Shown here in pieces: positions 24,501 to 36,500 of a DNA stretch of 64,000 nucleotides. Source of the DNA: Rhyacichthys aspro (taxonomy: Eukaryota > Chordata > Actinopteri > Gobiiformes > Rhyacichthyidae). The DNA is taken from the NCBI GenBank assembly GCA_036850595.1, contig CM072162.1, forward strand, positions 20,836,758 through 20,900,757, read 5' to 3'. Under the pieces are notes generated by a model, which saw only the letters and a program-made list of their open reading frames with translations, did not search any database and had not been told where the DNA came from. Position 1 is the stretch's first letter. Each line of letters begins with the position of its first letter. A program made the translations under genes and the position numbers.

Positions 24501-27500
24501 AAAAGGCTAAGTCTGATTTGATACAGATGCGTTTTTCTGGTGGGAGCCGCCGGGATGAACAAGTGTGAGCGAGCGAGGCCAGGGTTCGTTTCTTTGAAGC
24601 AGGTAAAGCCTTTTCATGTGAAGTGATCGCTCGCTCTCTGATTTACAAATGATTAAATCCCAGTCGAGCTTAAAGGGCTTTAACCGCTGCCGGCCTTTTC
24701 CTCGAGTTAATGTAGGCTTTTGTTCCACCAAGGCTCCTGTACTTTTGATGTGAAAGAGAAAATAGGAGTAATATCAGGAGCTGTTTCAAAATAAAAGCAT
24801 TATTTAACCACATTTAAAGGTGGGTCACTACTTTATTGAAATCTTCAATAAAAGTCAAATGTGAACCACCATTTTAACCTCAAATGGTACAAAAAGAAGC
24901 AATAAAGTAAATATTTGTGGGGAATTACATGATATTAAACCCTGTGCTGTGAAATAAAACCTCAAATCATCACAAAATAACTTTTTACCTTAATTAAGAG
25001 TAATATAACAGCTTTTTTTCAAATACTGATAACAACACTCAGTACTCACCAGTATCTTGTTCTCAAATGTACTCACCACAGTTTGAGGAATGCTAACTTT
25101 TTGGCCTTTCTTGTTGTGTATTCTTAAAATAAACATAAAATAAATGAAGTGCTCATATTTGTAAATTATAATTAAAAGACTAATTAAATAAAAATATAGA
25201 CAGAAAACATTTGTGAATATTAAATTATGGTGTTGTAGTACTCAGTCTTAGTCTTGAGACTTCTCTTAAGACTATTTTAAGACTGGACTAACTCTGTCTC
25301 CTTCACCAAACACTGACCTCCATGAGTCTGGACCTGGTCTAAGACTGGACTAACTCTGTCTCCTTCACCAAACACTAACCTCCATGAGTCTGGACCTGGT
25401 CTAAGACTGGACTAACTCTGTCTCCTTCACCAAACACTGACCTCCATGAGTCTGGACCTGGTCTAAGACTGGACTAACTCTGTCTCCTTCACCAAACACT
25501 GACCTCCATGAGTCTGGACCTGGTCTAAGACTGGACTAACTCTGTCTCCTTCACCAAACACTGACCTCCATGAGTCTGGACCTGGTCTAAGACTGGACTA
25601 ACTCTGTCTCCTTCACCAAACACTAACCTCCATGAGTCTGGACCTGGTCTAAGACTGGACTAACTCTGTCTCCTTCACCAAACACTGACCTCCATGAGTC
25701 TGGACCTGGTCTAAGACTGGACTAACTCTGTCTCCTTCACCAAACACTAACCTCCATGAGTCTGGACCTGGTCTAAGACTGGACTAACTCTGTCTCCTTC
25801 ACCAAACACTGACCTCCATGAGTCTGGACCTGGTCTAAGACTGGACTAACTCTGTCTCCTTCACCAAACACTGACCTCCATGAGTCTGGACCTGGTCTAA
25901 GACTGGACTAACTCTGTCTCCTTCACCAAACACTAACCTCCATGAGTCTGGACCTGGTCTAAGACTGGACTAACTCTGTCTCCTTCACCAAACACTGACC
26001 TCCATGAGTCTGGACCTGGTCTAAGACTGGACTAACTCTGTCTCCTTCACCAAACACTGACCTCCATGAGTCTGGACCTGGTCTAAGACTGGACTAACTC
26101 TGTCTCCTTCACCAAACACTGACCTCCATGAGTCTGGACCTGGTCTAAGACTGGACTAACTCTGTCTCCTTCACCAAACACTAACCTCCATGAGTCTGGA
26201 CCTGGTCTAAGACTGGACTAACTCTGTCTCCTTCACCAAACACTGACCTCCATGAGTCTGGACCTGGTCTAAGACTGGACTAACTCTGTCTCTTTCTTGG
26301 AGACCCAGATCCGCTAAGCCCTTGACTCTGGGACAGAAAACCCAAATATCCTCAAGAGAAGAGAAGTATAAACAAGAGCAGCAAACATTTTATAAGAACC
26401 GTTCAGTTAGAGTTCACAGAGTTAATAATCAGAACATCACCTCAGCATTAGTAACCTGGCCCTGTTCAGACCCAGTGTTAAAAAGCTGCTCTAGTCTCCA
26501 CACATTGAATTAAACAGGACATATTTTTTAATCACTTTATTATAGCTGCTGATACCGAGTAGCAACACAAGCTAATGTTTCATAAAATACTCTTCTATAA
26601 CCTTTCATTCAATTCCTAGTAATTCATTTCCTGATAAAAAGCACTGTTTTTCTCTATAAAGTCGCTAAGCTGTGTCATTTTTCTGTAATAATATACATCT
26701 CTGTCAAATAGTAACTCTCTATTATGATCGTTCTCACTTTTGACACGACTTAGAATCACAATAAATCAATAAAAAATCACTAAAAGGAGCGAGTTACCCT
26801 TTGATCTAAGTCTGTGATGTGAAAATGCCTGTTTCCAATCTGAACATAACCTTTGCATTTATATGACTGTGCATGTTAGACTTTTGTTGAGTTTTATGGT
26901 TGTAATAAAAGCCCATATTCGTCCGGTGCACCTTCAGAATAAACAGCAGGCAGTAAAAACAGGTCGATGGTAAAGGACTGAGAGTGAAGTACTATCGTAA
27001 TACGTACAGCGTGTACTTTTATAACTCTGTGTGTCGGCTTCAGGTGAAAATCCTTTATATTGTGTTGCTGTACTGCTTTAGAAAACGATCAGCGGCTCTT
27101 TGTGACATGCTGCCATCTTGTGTTTGTCTGAGGACGTACACAGACTAAATATCTCCACTGTATCTGTTCTATTATCGATCAGGAAATGAATAATATAACA
27201 CTTTACTCTTTCTCACAGCTTCATTTCTCTGTTGTTTTCACAGAACATGACTGAGAGCGACTTCGGCAAGTTTAGCTTCGTCTTTCAGCCGTGAGTATCC
27301 TCTTTTATGTCAAACAAACCTACAGTAATTTACATTTTTGTGAGTTACGTTGAATGGCAATACAAAAAAGCGTCATTTATTTGCATTGGGTTCAATTAAA
27401 CTTGTAATTTTCAAAGATACGGTTGCATATAAACTGTTCAGAAATTAAAATGTAGTTATTAACAGTTTTTGTGTAAGCTTTATGTGTAGCTTATGCATCA

Positions 27501-30500
27501 GTTTTGTGTCTATTTGTAGTTTCTTGCTATAAAAGCTTGAAAAACAGATTATAATTATGAGATTTTATCAAGAGTGAAGTGTGTGGTGAAAGGATTCAAC
27601 ACTATAACTTTTACTATTAATACACCGCCTTCAAAATGAATAAATGTGATGCATTAAAATCATTTATTGGTAGAACAATAACCTTTCTTTACATAGAAAC
27701 TCCAACTCTGACAAATTATGATCTAACAGTTGCTTTGTTTACACATTTGTGCAAACAAGTATTCATTTTAGTCATTCCTTTTTGGTCGATTGTATTTAAA
27801 GGGACGTTTTGCTGCTTTGTAGAAGGTATTATAAGTAAAAAAAAAGTCCATATAAGCGTCTAAATAAGATATCTCTGTGGCTTTTTACGTTGTATTCTCA
27901 CATACTTCACTCTACAACGCCACACCGCCTGTTTTTAAGATATATTTTGACCATTTTATCTTTATTAATAGAGCCATAGTGGAGTTAAACAGAAAAAGAA
28001 GAAGCTAAATGGTAAATACCGTAAATTATTCATCATTTAGACAATTACTCGAAGGTGTTTGTGTAGAAGTAAAAACGTCTGTGAGTCTCTTGGTGATGTC
28101 GTTGCAAAAACTGTTGGCGATAACAAAACTAAAAAACTGAGTAAATATAGACGTACAGTGTGTTTTATTCATATTCATCTGCAGCTGGTGTTGTTGCTGA
28201 GGCAGATGTTTGCACCTGCACTTTCTGCACGTTTGCTCTTGTTGCTCATGCATTCCCAGGAGTTTAAGGTGCAAAAACTGAATAACACAATCTGAATTAA
28301 TAAAGATGTAACTGTTTTAGGCACAAAAGGCTTATTTAACAATTATCTCAGTCCCAGAGTTAACCTAAATCTAAAATTAACCTGTTCTTGTTGGGTTTTT
28401 TTGGTTGAAATGGCTCTAAAACAGATTATACTTGCTTTAAAATATGTCATAGCATGCTGTACAGTCGGGCTACACAATATATTGCAAATTTATTTTTTAA
28501 CGTTTTCCTGATATTGTCTTACTTGCCACTCACATCTAACAATTCAAGATTTACCATAAAATTCATTATTTTATTCACAAACATTTACAAATTACCACAG
28601 AAACAACAATTACCTTAACTCATAGTTAACCTAAACCTAAAACTGACCTGTTTGTGTTGTTTTTTGGCTCTAAAACAGCTTATAACCCCTTTAAAATATG
28701 GCTTTTACATCGTCCTATCATGCTTTACAGTAGGTCTACACAATATATTGCATTTTTATCATAATCTCAATATTGAACATTATTTTTGCACGTTTTCCTT
28801 GCTACTTACATCTGAAACTCATGCCATTTAGCACAAGATTAACCATAAAATTCATTATTTTATTCACAAATATTTACAAATTACCACACAAACAACAATT
28901 ACCTTATCTCATAGTAAACCTAAACCTAAAACTGACCTGTTTGTGTTGTTTTTTTGGTTGATATAACTCTAAAACAGCTTATATTTGCTTCAAAATATGT
29001 CTGTCATAGCATGCTGTACATTAGAGCTACACAATATATTGCATTTTCATCATAATCTCAATATTGAACATTATTTTTTCACGTTTTCCTGATATTTTCC
29101 TACTTGCTGCTCACATCTAAAAGTCACTACTCGTTTACATTTCTCTGAGGAAAGCAGGTAAATGAAAACCACTCCCCTCGGCCCCAGTTCCAGTCTCTGT
29201 GTGAAACATGTTGGATTTTACACATTTCTCCGGTTCTCACATGACTGTTCCTGCGGCGCCGCTGTAGGCCTGACGTTTTGAGGTCAGACATTCCTGACAT
29301 ATCTGCAGCTCTGTTGACACAAACTGGAAAATACACACGAAAACTTTGAAGTACCACGTTTTCAACATAAATTACCACCAAAGCGCTTGGAAAGAGGTGT
29401 GTACTGTAAACAAAATCTGCGCTGAACCAAAGGAACGTAATGAAAGCAGTGATTTAAATAAATAAATGAATATAACCAGAGGGTGTAGTTTACATTTACT
29501 CGAGTGCATTAAAAGTGGCAAAAGAAGAAGTCAAAACGGGTGGAGTACATTGAGAAAAAAACAACAGACCATCACATGTGAAACTGGATTAATTCATTCA
29601 GACAAAAACAAAAACTACTGTCTCTCTTTTTATGCACCTTATTATTTATTTATTTTGTGTATATAATTTATTTTTGACATTATTTTATATCTGTACAAAT
29701 GCAAATTGCACAATAAAATAAAGAAGTCTATTGTATATATTTATTTTATTGTCTTTTAGTGTTTGTTTGTAACTGAGCGACTGTAAGTTAAGTAAGTTAA
29801 GTCTAAATCTAATCTGCAAATTCATAGTGGTGTGTAATTTATAACTGGGAGTATTTAAAAATAGAAAGAAAACAGGAACAAAAACCCATCCCAGACACAA
29901 CCCACAGTGACACATAAACAATCTGCCACTAAATGCACCTCGACATTAAATGTAACGCATGAGATTTGTTTATTATTGGCATATTTTTTTGTTTTTCCTC
30001 ATGCAACCCCCTCTCCATTTACCCAGGACAAAAAGTACACTAGCTTGTTGCCCTTTGTGGCTGGATTAGGGTTAAAAATATACTTTGAGAACATATACTT
30101 TTCAAGAGCTAGTTCTTTAAAAATAAATGGAAAGAAGAAGTAAGAAACGTTAGAAACTGTTGGTGTATTTTTGGCATTAAACCAAATCTGAAAAAGCAAC
30201 AAACAATAAACAACAAACCTAACCTACTGAGCTAATAAACATCCATGCTACGAGTCAAATCCAGCAAAATAATCATATATAACAGAATATATAATAGAAT
30301 AAAGAGACATCCATTTAAATATTGTGTTTTTTTTCTCAATATTGAAGAGAAAAACCCTGTGTCTTTAATGGTGCAGCCCCCGACCACACACAGCGATGGT
30401 CATCCTGCCGCTGCTCGAACAGGAAAAGCTCTAGACTCATTTTTATTCACCGTCCTATTATTAGAGACACAGCGTTGCATCATGGGACTTTCCACTTCCC

Positions 30501-33500
30501 ACCACACACACACACACACACACTCTGAGAGACACAAACCTGAGTTAAAACTAAAAAAAACAGTGCACCTTACTCCCACAAAGACACGGGGCTTTAAATA
30601 AAACATGTGCCCTGATGTAAGATTATAAAATGAAAATGGAAATGGAAATCAGAGGCTAAAAAAGCGTCTGAAAGTATCGTCTGTGTCGGTGAACTGGAGG
30701 GATGTGATGTAAGAGGTTTGCTAAAAGTGGAGGCGCTGAAATGTGTTTTTGAAAATGTGGCTTATGACATAACACAGTAACAGAGTCATTTTAGGGACAC
30801 GTACAGATACGAGAAGTGGTTTTGAAAAAGAATTTGAGCAAGAGTCTATTAAGCGTCTGTGTATTTAAGTCTGTATAATATATAAAACAGTCTGTGTCCA
30901 CATTTAAGTAAATACTTTCTGATAAATGGGTGAAGAGTTGGATTTAACCAGTCGCCAAATAAACCATCATAAACTCTTGGGTCTGCATTAAACCAGATTA
31001 GTTTGTCTGCTAAATAAAAATACAAACACTACTGTACTCCAGACTACACAACAGCAGCTCTCACAGAAAACAGCAAAATTCTGTTCAATTGTGAATATTT
31101 ATTTACCCGTGCTGTAAAAACTACAGTGAAAGATTATTTTTGGAGCTTTACACCTTTATTTACTGTCCTGGTTCTCACTCCGGTGTCTCTTTTTCCTCTT
31201 CCTGATGTTGTCTAGTTCAAGCTGTTTGTCTGTTTACTGTCGTCTGGTTTTTTTTGTTCAGCTCTTTGAGGCGATTGTTGTTGTGATGCCGGGCTGGATA
31301 AATAAAATTAAATCAAAGTTGAGTCAGTTTTAAAGAGAGGAAACAGGATGAGAGAGAGACGGGAATGATTGGGATTCGAACCCGGGTCTCCAGAGTATGG
31401 TGAGCGAAAACAGATGAAGCACAGAGTCAGGTCTCTTTAAAAATACATAAAAATTCTACTTTAAAGACAGCAGTCTGAACATATGGTCTAATAAAGCCGT
31501 GAGACAAGACATTTATTTATTTACTGTCCCTCTGAGGCTGTTTTTTTCACATATTTGTGTGTTCTGTTTGTTCCGACGGCATCTATTGCTCGCTCTGTCC
31601 GTCCTGGGAGTGGATTCCTTCTGGGATTCTCCCTAAGGTTTCTCTTTTTTCCCATGACTTTGTTTTTTGGAGTTTTTCCTTGCCCTTACGAAGGATACTG
31701 TCTGTAAATCCCTTTGAGGCAATATTAGGCTTTTTACAAAAAATAAATGCATTGTGAGAGGAAAGAAAAGAGGATTGCTGGAAAACCAAAAAATGAGAAA
31801 CATCAACATCATCTTTCTAATTTGATTTTGTCTTACTACATCCACTACTACTTACTAATGTCCCCCAAAGTGATAGAAACCCGCCGTGTGTGTGTGTGTG
31901 TAAAAGAGTGGAAAGCAGAAGTATTTCTTGGTTTGGCTCTGTTTCCCTCCCATCGATGACAGAGAGGCGACTCGTTGCCAAAAAGTGTTCATTTAAGACT
32001 CATGACGGCTCAGACCTGACGCGTGACTCCAGCTATGATCCAAAATGCAATCACTGAGCCTGAAATTTAACATGGATACTCTCGGAAAAATAGTTTCTCC
32101 CGCTACAGCCAAGTTTCGGTGAGGTTTTGTCGTAAAGAATTGGTTTCTAAAATGTCTTCCCAAAACAATAGCTGCATCGTATCTCTGCGCAATTTTATTT
32201 AGTGACTCGTTAAGTTATATTAATTATTCAAAAAACACTCTAATGTTCGGCGTCTGTCTCTGAATAACTTCCAGGCAGCTTCAGAAAATCGTCCAAGACA
32301 TAAAGAAGAACGACGGCAGCTTATTGAACAAACTTCGGAGGTAAGTCTTTTTAAATTGTGTTATTTTATCGAAGATTTTGTTACATATTTCTCATATATT
32401 GTTGTCCGTACACAGTGATTTTGAACACTAAGCATAATTTATTTGCTGACAGTGTTGTCTTATATATTGTGCAACATAATCTTGTGCTGCTGCTGTAGGA
32501 CTTTGTCTGATGTGTGTTTCCTTTTCCAGACAATTAAATATGTCCTTCTGGTTTATTTTTACCTTTTAGATTTTCATTTAGGGCCTTTTTGCCTTAAGTA
32601 AAGCTTTATAAATGAGTTAATCAGTCTCAAATTGTGAAAGAAACAGATCCATGGGACTTTTTTCTCGTATCTAAAGCAGATAAAGTCTATTTTTCCTCCT
32701 CATAATGCATTGTATATTACAAATTTCTCAATTAATTTGTGTTGAGTCTACTCTTTTTGTTAATATCTGCTACAAACTGCTTGAATTGTCTCGAGTTCAT
32801 CAAAAAGTTGAAGTCGATTTTTGCTGTAGTTTTGGGGGATTCCCTTATTCGAAAGAGAGCTTGTGCATCTAATAAAAGTAAAAAGCGTAGATGCATGTTT
32901 AAAGTCACTGTTTTCAAGTTTGATCTTTACTTTTTTTTCCTGCAAAGTGAAGCAGGAGGAATATAATTGAAAGTAAATGACAATAAAAAGCTAATTTAAG
33001 TATCTTTTAAATTAAAAAGCATTAGATATCAATGTTGACACAATCTAAACAATGCAATAATTGATTTTTTTAATTGATTTAAAGCAGTATAACACATCTT
33101 CATTAGACTTTGTGCATTAAGAACATGGCTGAAGTTTGTATTTCTTTCCAAAATTGAAGCCTTTGTCAGAGTAAAAGGCTAATTCCTCTTTCACTGTGGT
33201 TGGAATAAGAAACACACATAAAAATATCTTCCACAGACACCTGCTTTTTCACTTTCCTTTCCCTAAAACTGTCCCCGAAGCCTCCTCAGCAGCTACAGCA
33301 GCCTCAGGTGGTAAATACGCTCTGGTCCTGAGTGGCAAAATGTGCTCCGTGACGTTAAAGCTACATCTGTTTTAACACATTTCCTCCGCCTCGTCTGTAA
33401 TTCTGTGTCGTAAATGTAAATGAAAAACTGGTGATTCACGGCTATTGTTCTGTGACAGATTCAGAAGTAAACCCAGACTCCCAGCCAGAGACTACAGAGG

Positions 33501-36500
33501 TAAGACCGGACAAAATACACTTCTTGATCACTGCACACTATGAAAACAAGAAAAAAACATTATATAAAGACTGATTTACAGAGAGATGTGCTGCATGTAA
33601 ACGAAAATAATAAGTACCATGTGTCTTTTGTCACATAATTCATTTGAAATCCCATGTTTTTTGTTGTTGTTTTGTTTTGTTTTACCAATAAACAGCAATT
33701 TACTCCATATTTGCTCATTTAAACCAATGCAATTCTTTTTTGTGTGTTTATTATTGGTATAAAAAACAAACAAAAAAAAAAACAAGGGAGTATTTACTGT
33801 TTTAAATACATTTTGCAACACATCATTATCATTTTTTTCCTTTTCCAGTAGAAAAGTGGAAAAATGTGTTGATTTAATGAGAAAATATAGTGAGAAAAGA
33901 CCCATTTACAACCCATAAAAATTTAAATTTTATTAATAAAATTAATTATTTTTTTTTTTCATTAATTTTCCCTGAAACTAATGCACAAAATGAGCCAAAC
34001 ATGTCCATTACAGGTGTCAATCAGGACTGTGTCATTAAATATTCAAACAAACACTGTCAATCTCATGTAGACCATCATTTATTGAGCATTTTTTCAGTTT
34101 GAGCTAAATGTTTTATTTCTGTTGAGGCGGTTAACGTTTAATAACACGATAAATATTAGAGGAGAAGTTGTAAAATGAATTTGTGATAAAGATTCTGATC
34201 CATCAAATGTTTATTTCTTAAGACAATACACTCATTAATAACAAAGTATAATATCAACAAATGCAATATCTGTATCTGTATATATATTTTTAAAGCCTAA
34301 ACTGACTAGTTTCTGTTCAAATTGTTTTAGATCGACCGCGTAATCTCACTTCTCATTAGTCTGAACCGTCAATAGGGCACAGATCAACCAAACACATGAG
34401 CGGCTTCTCGACGGAAATGCTGCTAAATTTGAATCTGCTCCGTTTCTTTTTCTACAGCCATTTTGATTTACTGCTTTTATTTAAACACATTTCAAAGTGA
34501 TATATACTGACAGTGTTTGGTTTTGTTTTCACAGATGAAGACAGAGAGGAAGATGAGGAGTCTGACACTGAATACGTGAGTCAACAACTCTACATTACAC
34601 CTTTTCATTTTCCTTAAAAGACGTATTTAACTTATTTAAGTGAATAAGTCATTTTTTGCGACTAACCTGCCGTTGTACGAGGAATATCCTGCTTCAGACT
34701 CAAAGTTCCTGGGGTTAAGCAGAAGAAAATGAATGAATAACTGTCCATAATCTTAACGTTTTTTAATATTTGCTTCATAAACATCTTAGTATCATAAAGT
34801 GCCAAAGATTTACAAGGTTTTAGGAGTCAGTACAAGACAAAAACATGACTTTTAGAGCTCAATACTGTCCACACCATGAACTATTTGACTGATAAATAAA
34901 ATATATCAAGGAATATTTGTATAATTTAAACAGTTACATCTATTATGAAGTCGAGGGGAGTAAAAGAAGCCATAAAGTTTGAATGGAAAATGTGTTTGTG
35001 TGCGTCATAAGAGTTTATTAGTAGAAATGTGAGCGAACCCCGTGTTGTTTCAGGACAATGAGACGTACGAAGCCCCTGGAGAGGATCTGGACGACAACTA
35101 CGAGCCTCCTCCGACCCACAACCTCAGAGTCTTCACCGCAACGCAGCCTTTTCAACGAGAAGAATACGTCGGTCAGTGGCCATTATTTACTGATCAACAG
35201 CAATACTATGGATGAGCAAAATACAATTACCTACTGAGCTAAAGATGACTTATTAAGGAGTTCTGTCTTCTGATTGGATAAAAGGAGGCGGGATACCAGA
35301 AAATTTGAATATACAGCTATTTAACCAATTTGTAATCCATAATAAATCACTTACATCTGCTTCAAAGTAAAGGGAAATACAGCTGTGCTTCATGTTTTAA
35401 CCTAAAACCTGCAACATTTCTTTTACTGTTGCCAAAAATAATAACACATATAACTTTTTAAACCGACACGTACGTTTTCTTACATGAAACAAGGAAACAA
35501 ACCCTGCTTTTTAAGACAAAGTGTGCCCAGTTTGGTAACACTACGATCTCAAGATAACAAATATTTACATCCTACTATAAATCTCTGAGATATTTATTGA
35601 TATGTAACAATCCCATGCGAGTTTAAGGCAGTATATTCATTATTAGTTACATACAGTTGCTTTGACGAGGACAAATATAGCTTCACGCTCTCATTTCCAA
35701 ATATACATCGTTTTGTTTACTTAACGTTACTGTGTGGGTCTTTGTAAATACTAGAAATGGAAACTTCTCACTAAATTATCACAGTCTGGTTTGAGTGGAT
35801 GCAATAACAAACAGTGCTGCTCTGTGTTAGCTTCATGCAAATGCTGACGTCCTGTTTCTACTTCCCCTTTTTCCACAGACAGCTGTCACACTCGTCCGGA
35901 GCGGCCCCCGAAGAAGCCCCTGCGTCCCGCCAAAGCCTCCAAACAACTGCCCCCGACTCCCAAAACCAGCCGAGACCAGGGCGACGAAGAGGTGAAGGAC
36001 CTTAGACTCGAAGTTTAGGGGAATTCACTCGAGCTCCGTGTTTCCGAAATTCTGTCGCCACTTCTGGTTTTGTTTTTGCCGCAGAAACAGACAACAACAT
36101 GTTAGTCACATGACTCAGGGTCACAGGGTAGTTTCTCGTGGTATCTGGTGTTGACATGACACATTTTAAGTTCATACCTTGCTACCCTCCTTTGAACGGA
36201 TTGTGAGCAGCTACGGAAGCCTCATAGGGACAATCCTAGTAGAAATAGGATACATTGTGAGCTTTCTAAAAATGTAAAAACCTTCAAATTCAGTTCAAGG
36301 ACATCCTCAGATTGTTTTAGTGAAAGGAACATGAAGTCTTTTTCCACTGTGACTTAAGTTTGTCCTCTGTGGGCTGTTGTAGGTGCAGAAACAGGAAGTA
36401 TTGGTTCCTTTCACTGGTGTCTAAGGACCTTTAAATGTTTATTTTTTTTCCAAAACAGAAGCCAAATCAACTTTATGCCATAGAATTTAGCACGGTGCAT

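Larger units (their letters stand above)
17022..27243 (+). other. BLNK intron 2 (about 10.2 kb)
   Basis: No exon was found. It holds the 21-bp minisatellite copy B (23211-24007), the 62-bp tandem array (25281-26292), a GATA microsatellite (about 22605-22624), a GC-richer block (24120-24740) and a fragment at 19290-19540 that resembles 54170-54480. Confidence 0.65.
27291..32274 (+). other. BLNK intron 3 (about 5 kb)
   Basis: No exon was found. Holds a tandem triplication (28350-29125), a CA microsatellite (30503-30522), two teleost-style repeat 3' ends (31125-31320, 31555-31755), a B-box-like motif (31372-31395) and a GT microsatellite (31886-31901). Confidence 0.6.

Noticed and set aside
25281..26292. 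CRISPR-like array (regular repeats)
   Set aside because: Units are contiguous with no unique spacers and lie in a vertebrate intron; it is a tandem satellite.
31365..31440. tRNA gene suggested by the exact B box GGTTCGAATCC on the minus strand
   Set aside because: No cloverleaf could be formed by eye and no A box at proper spacing; left as a possible relic.
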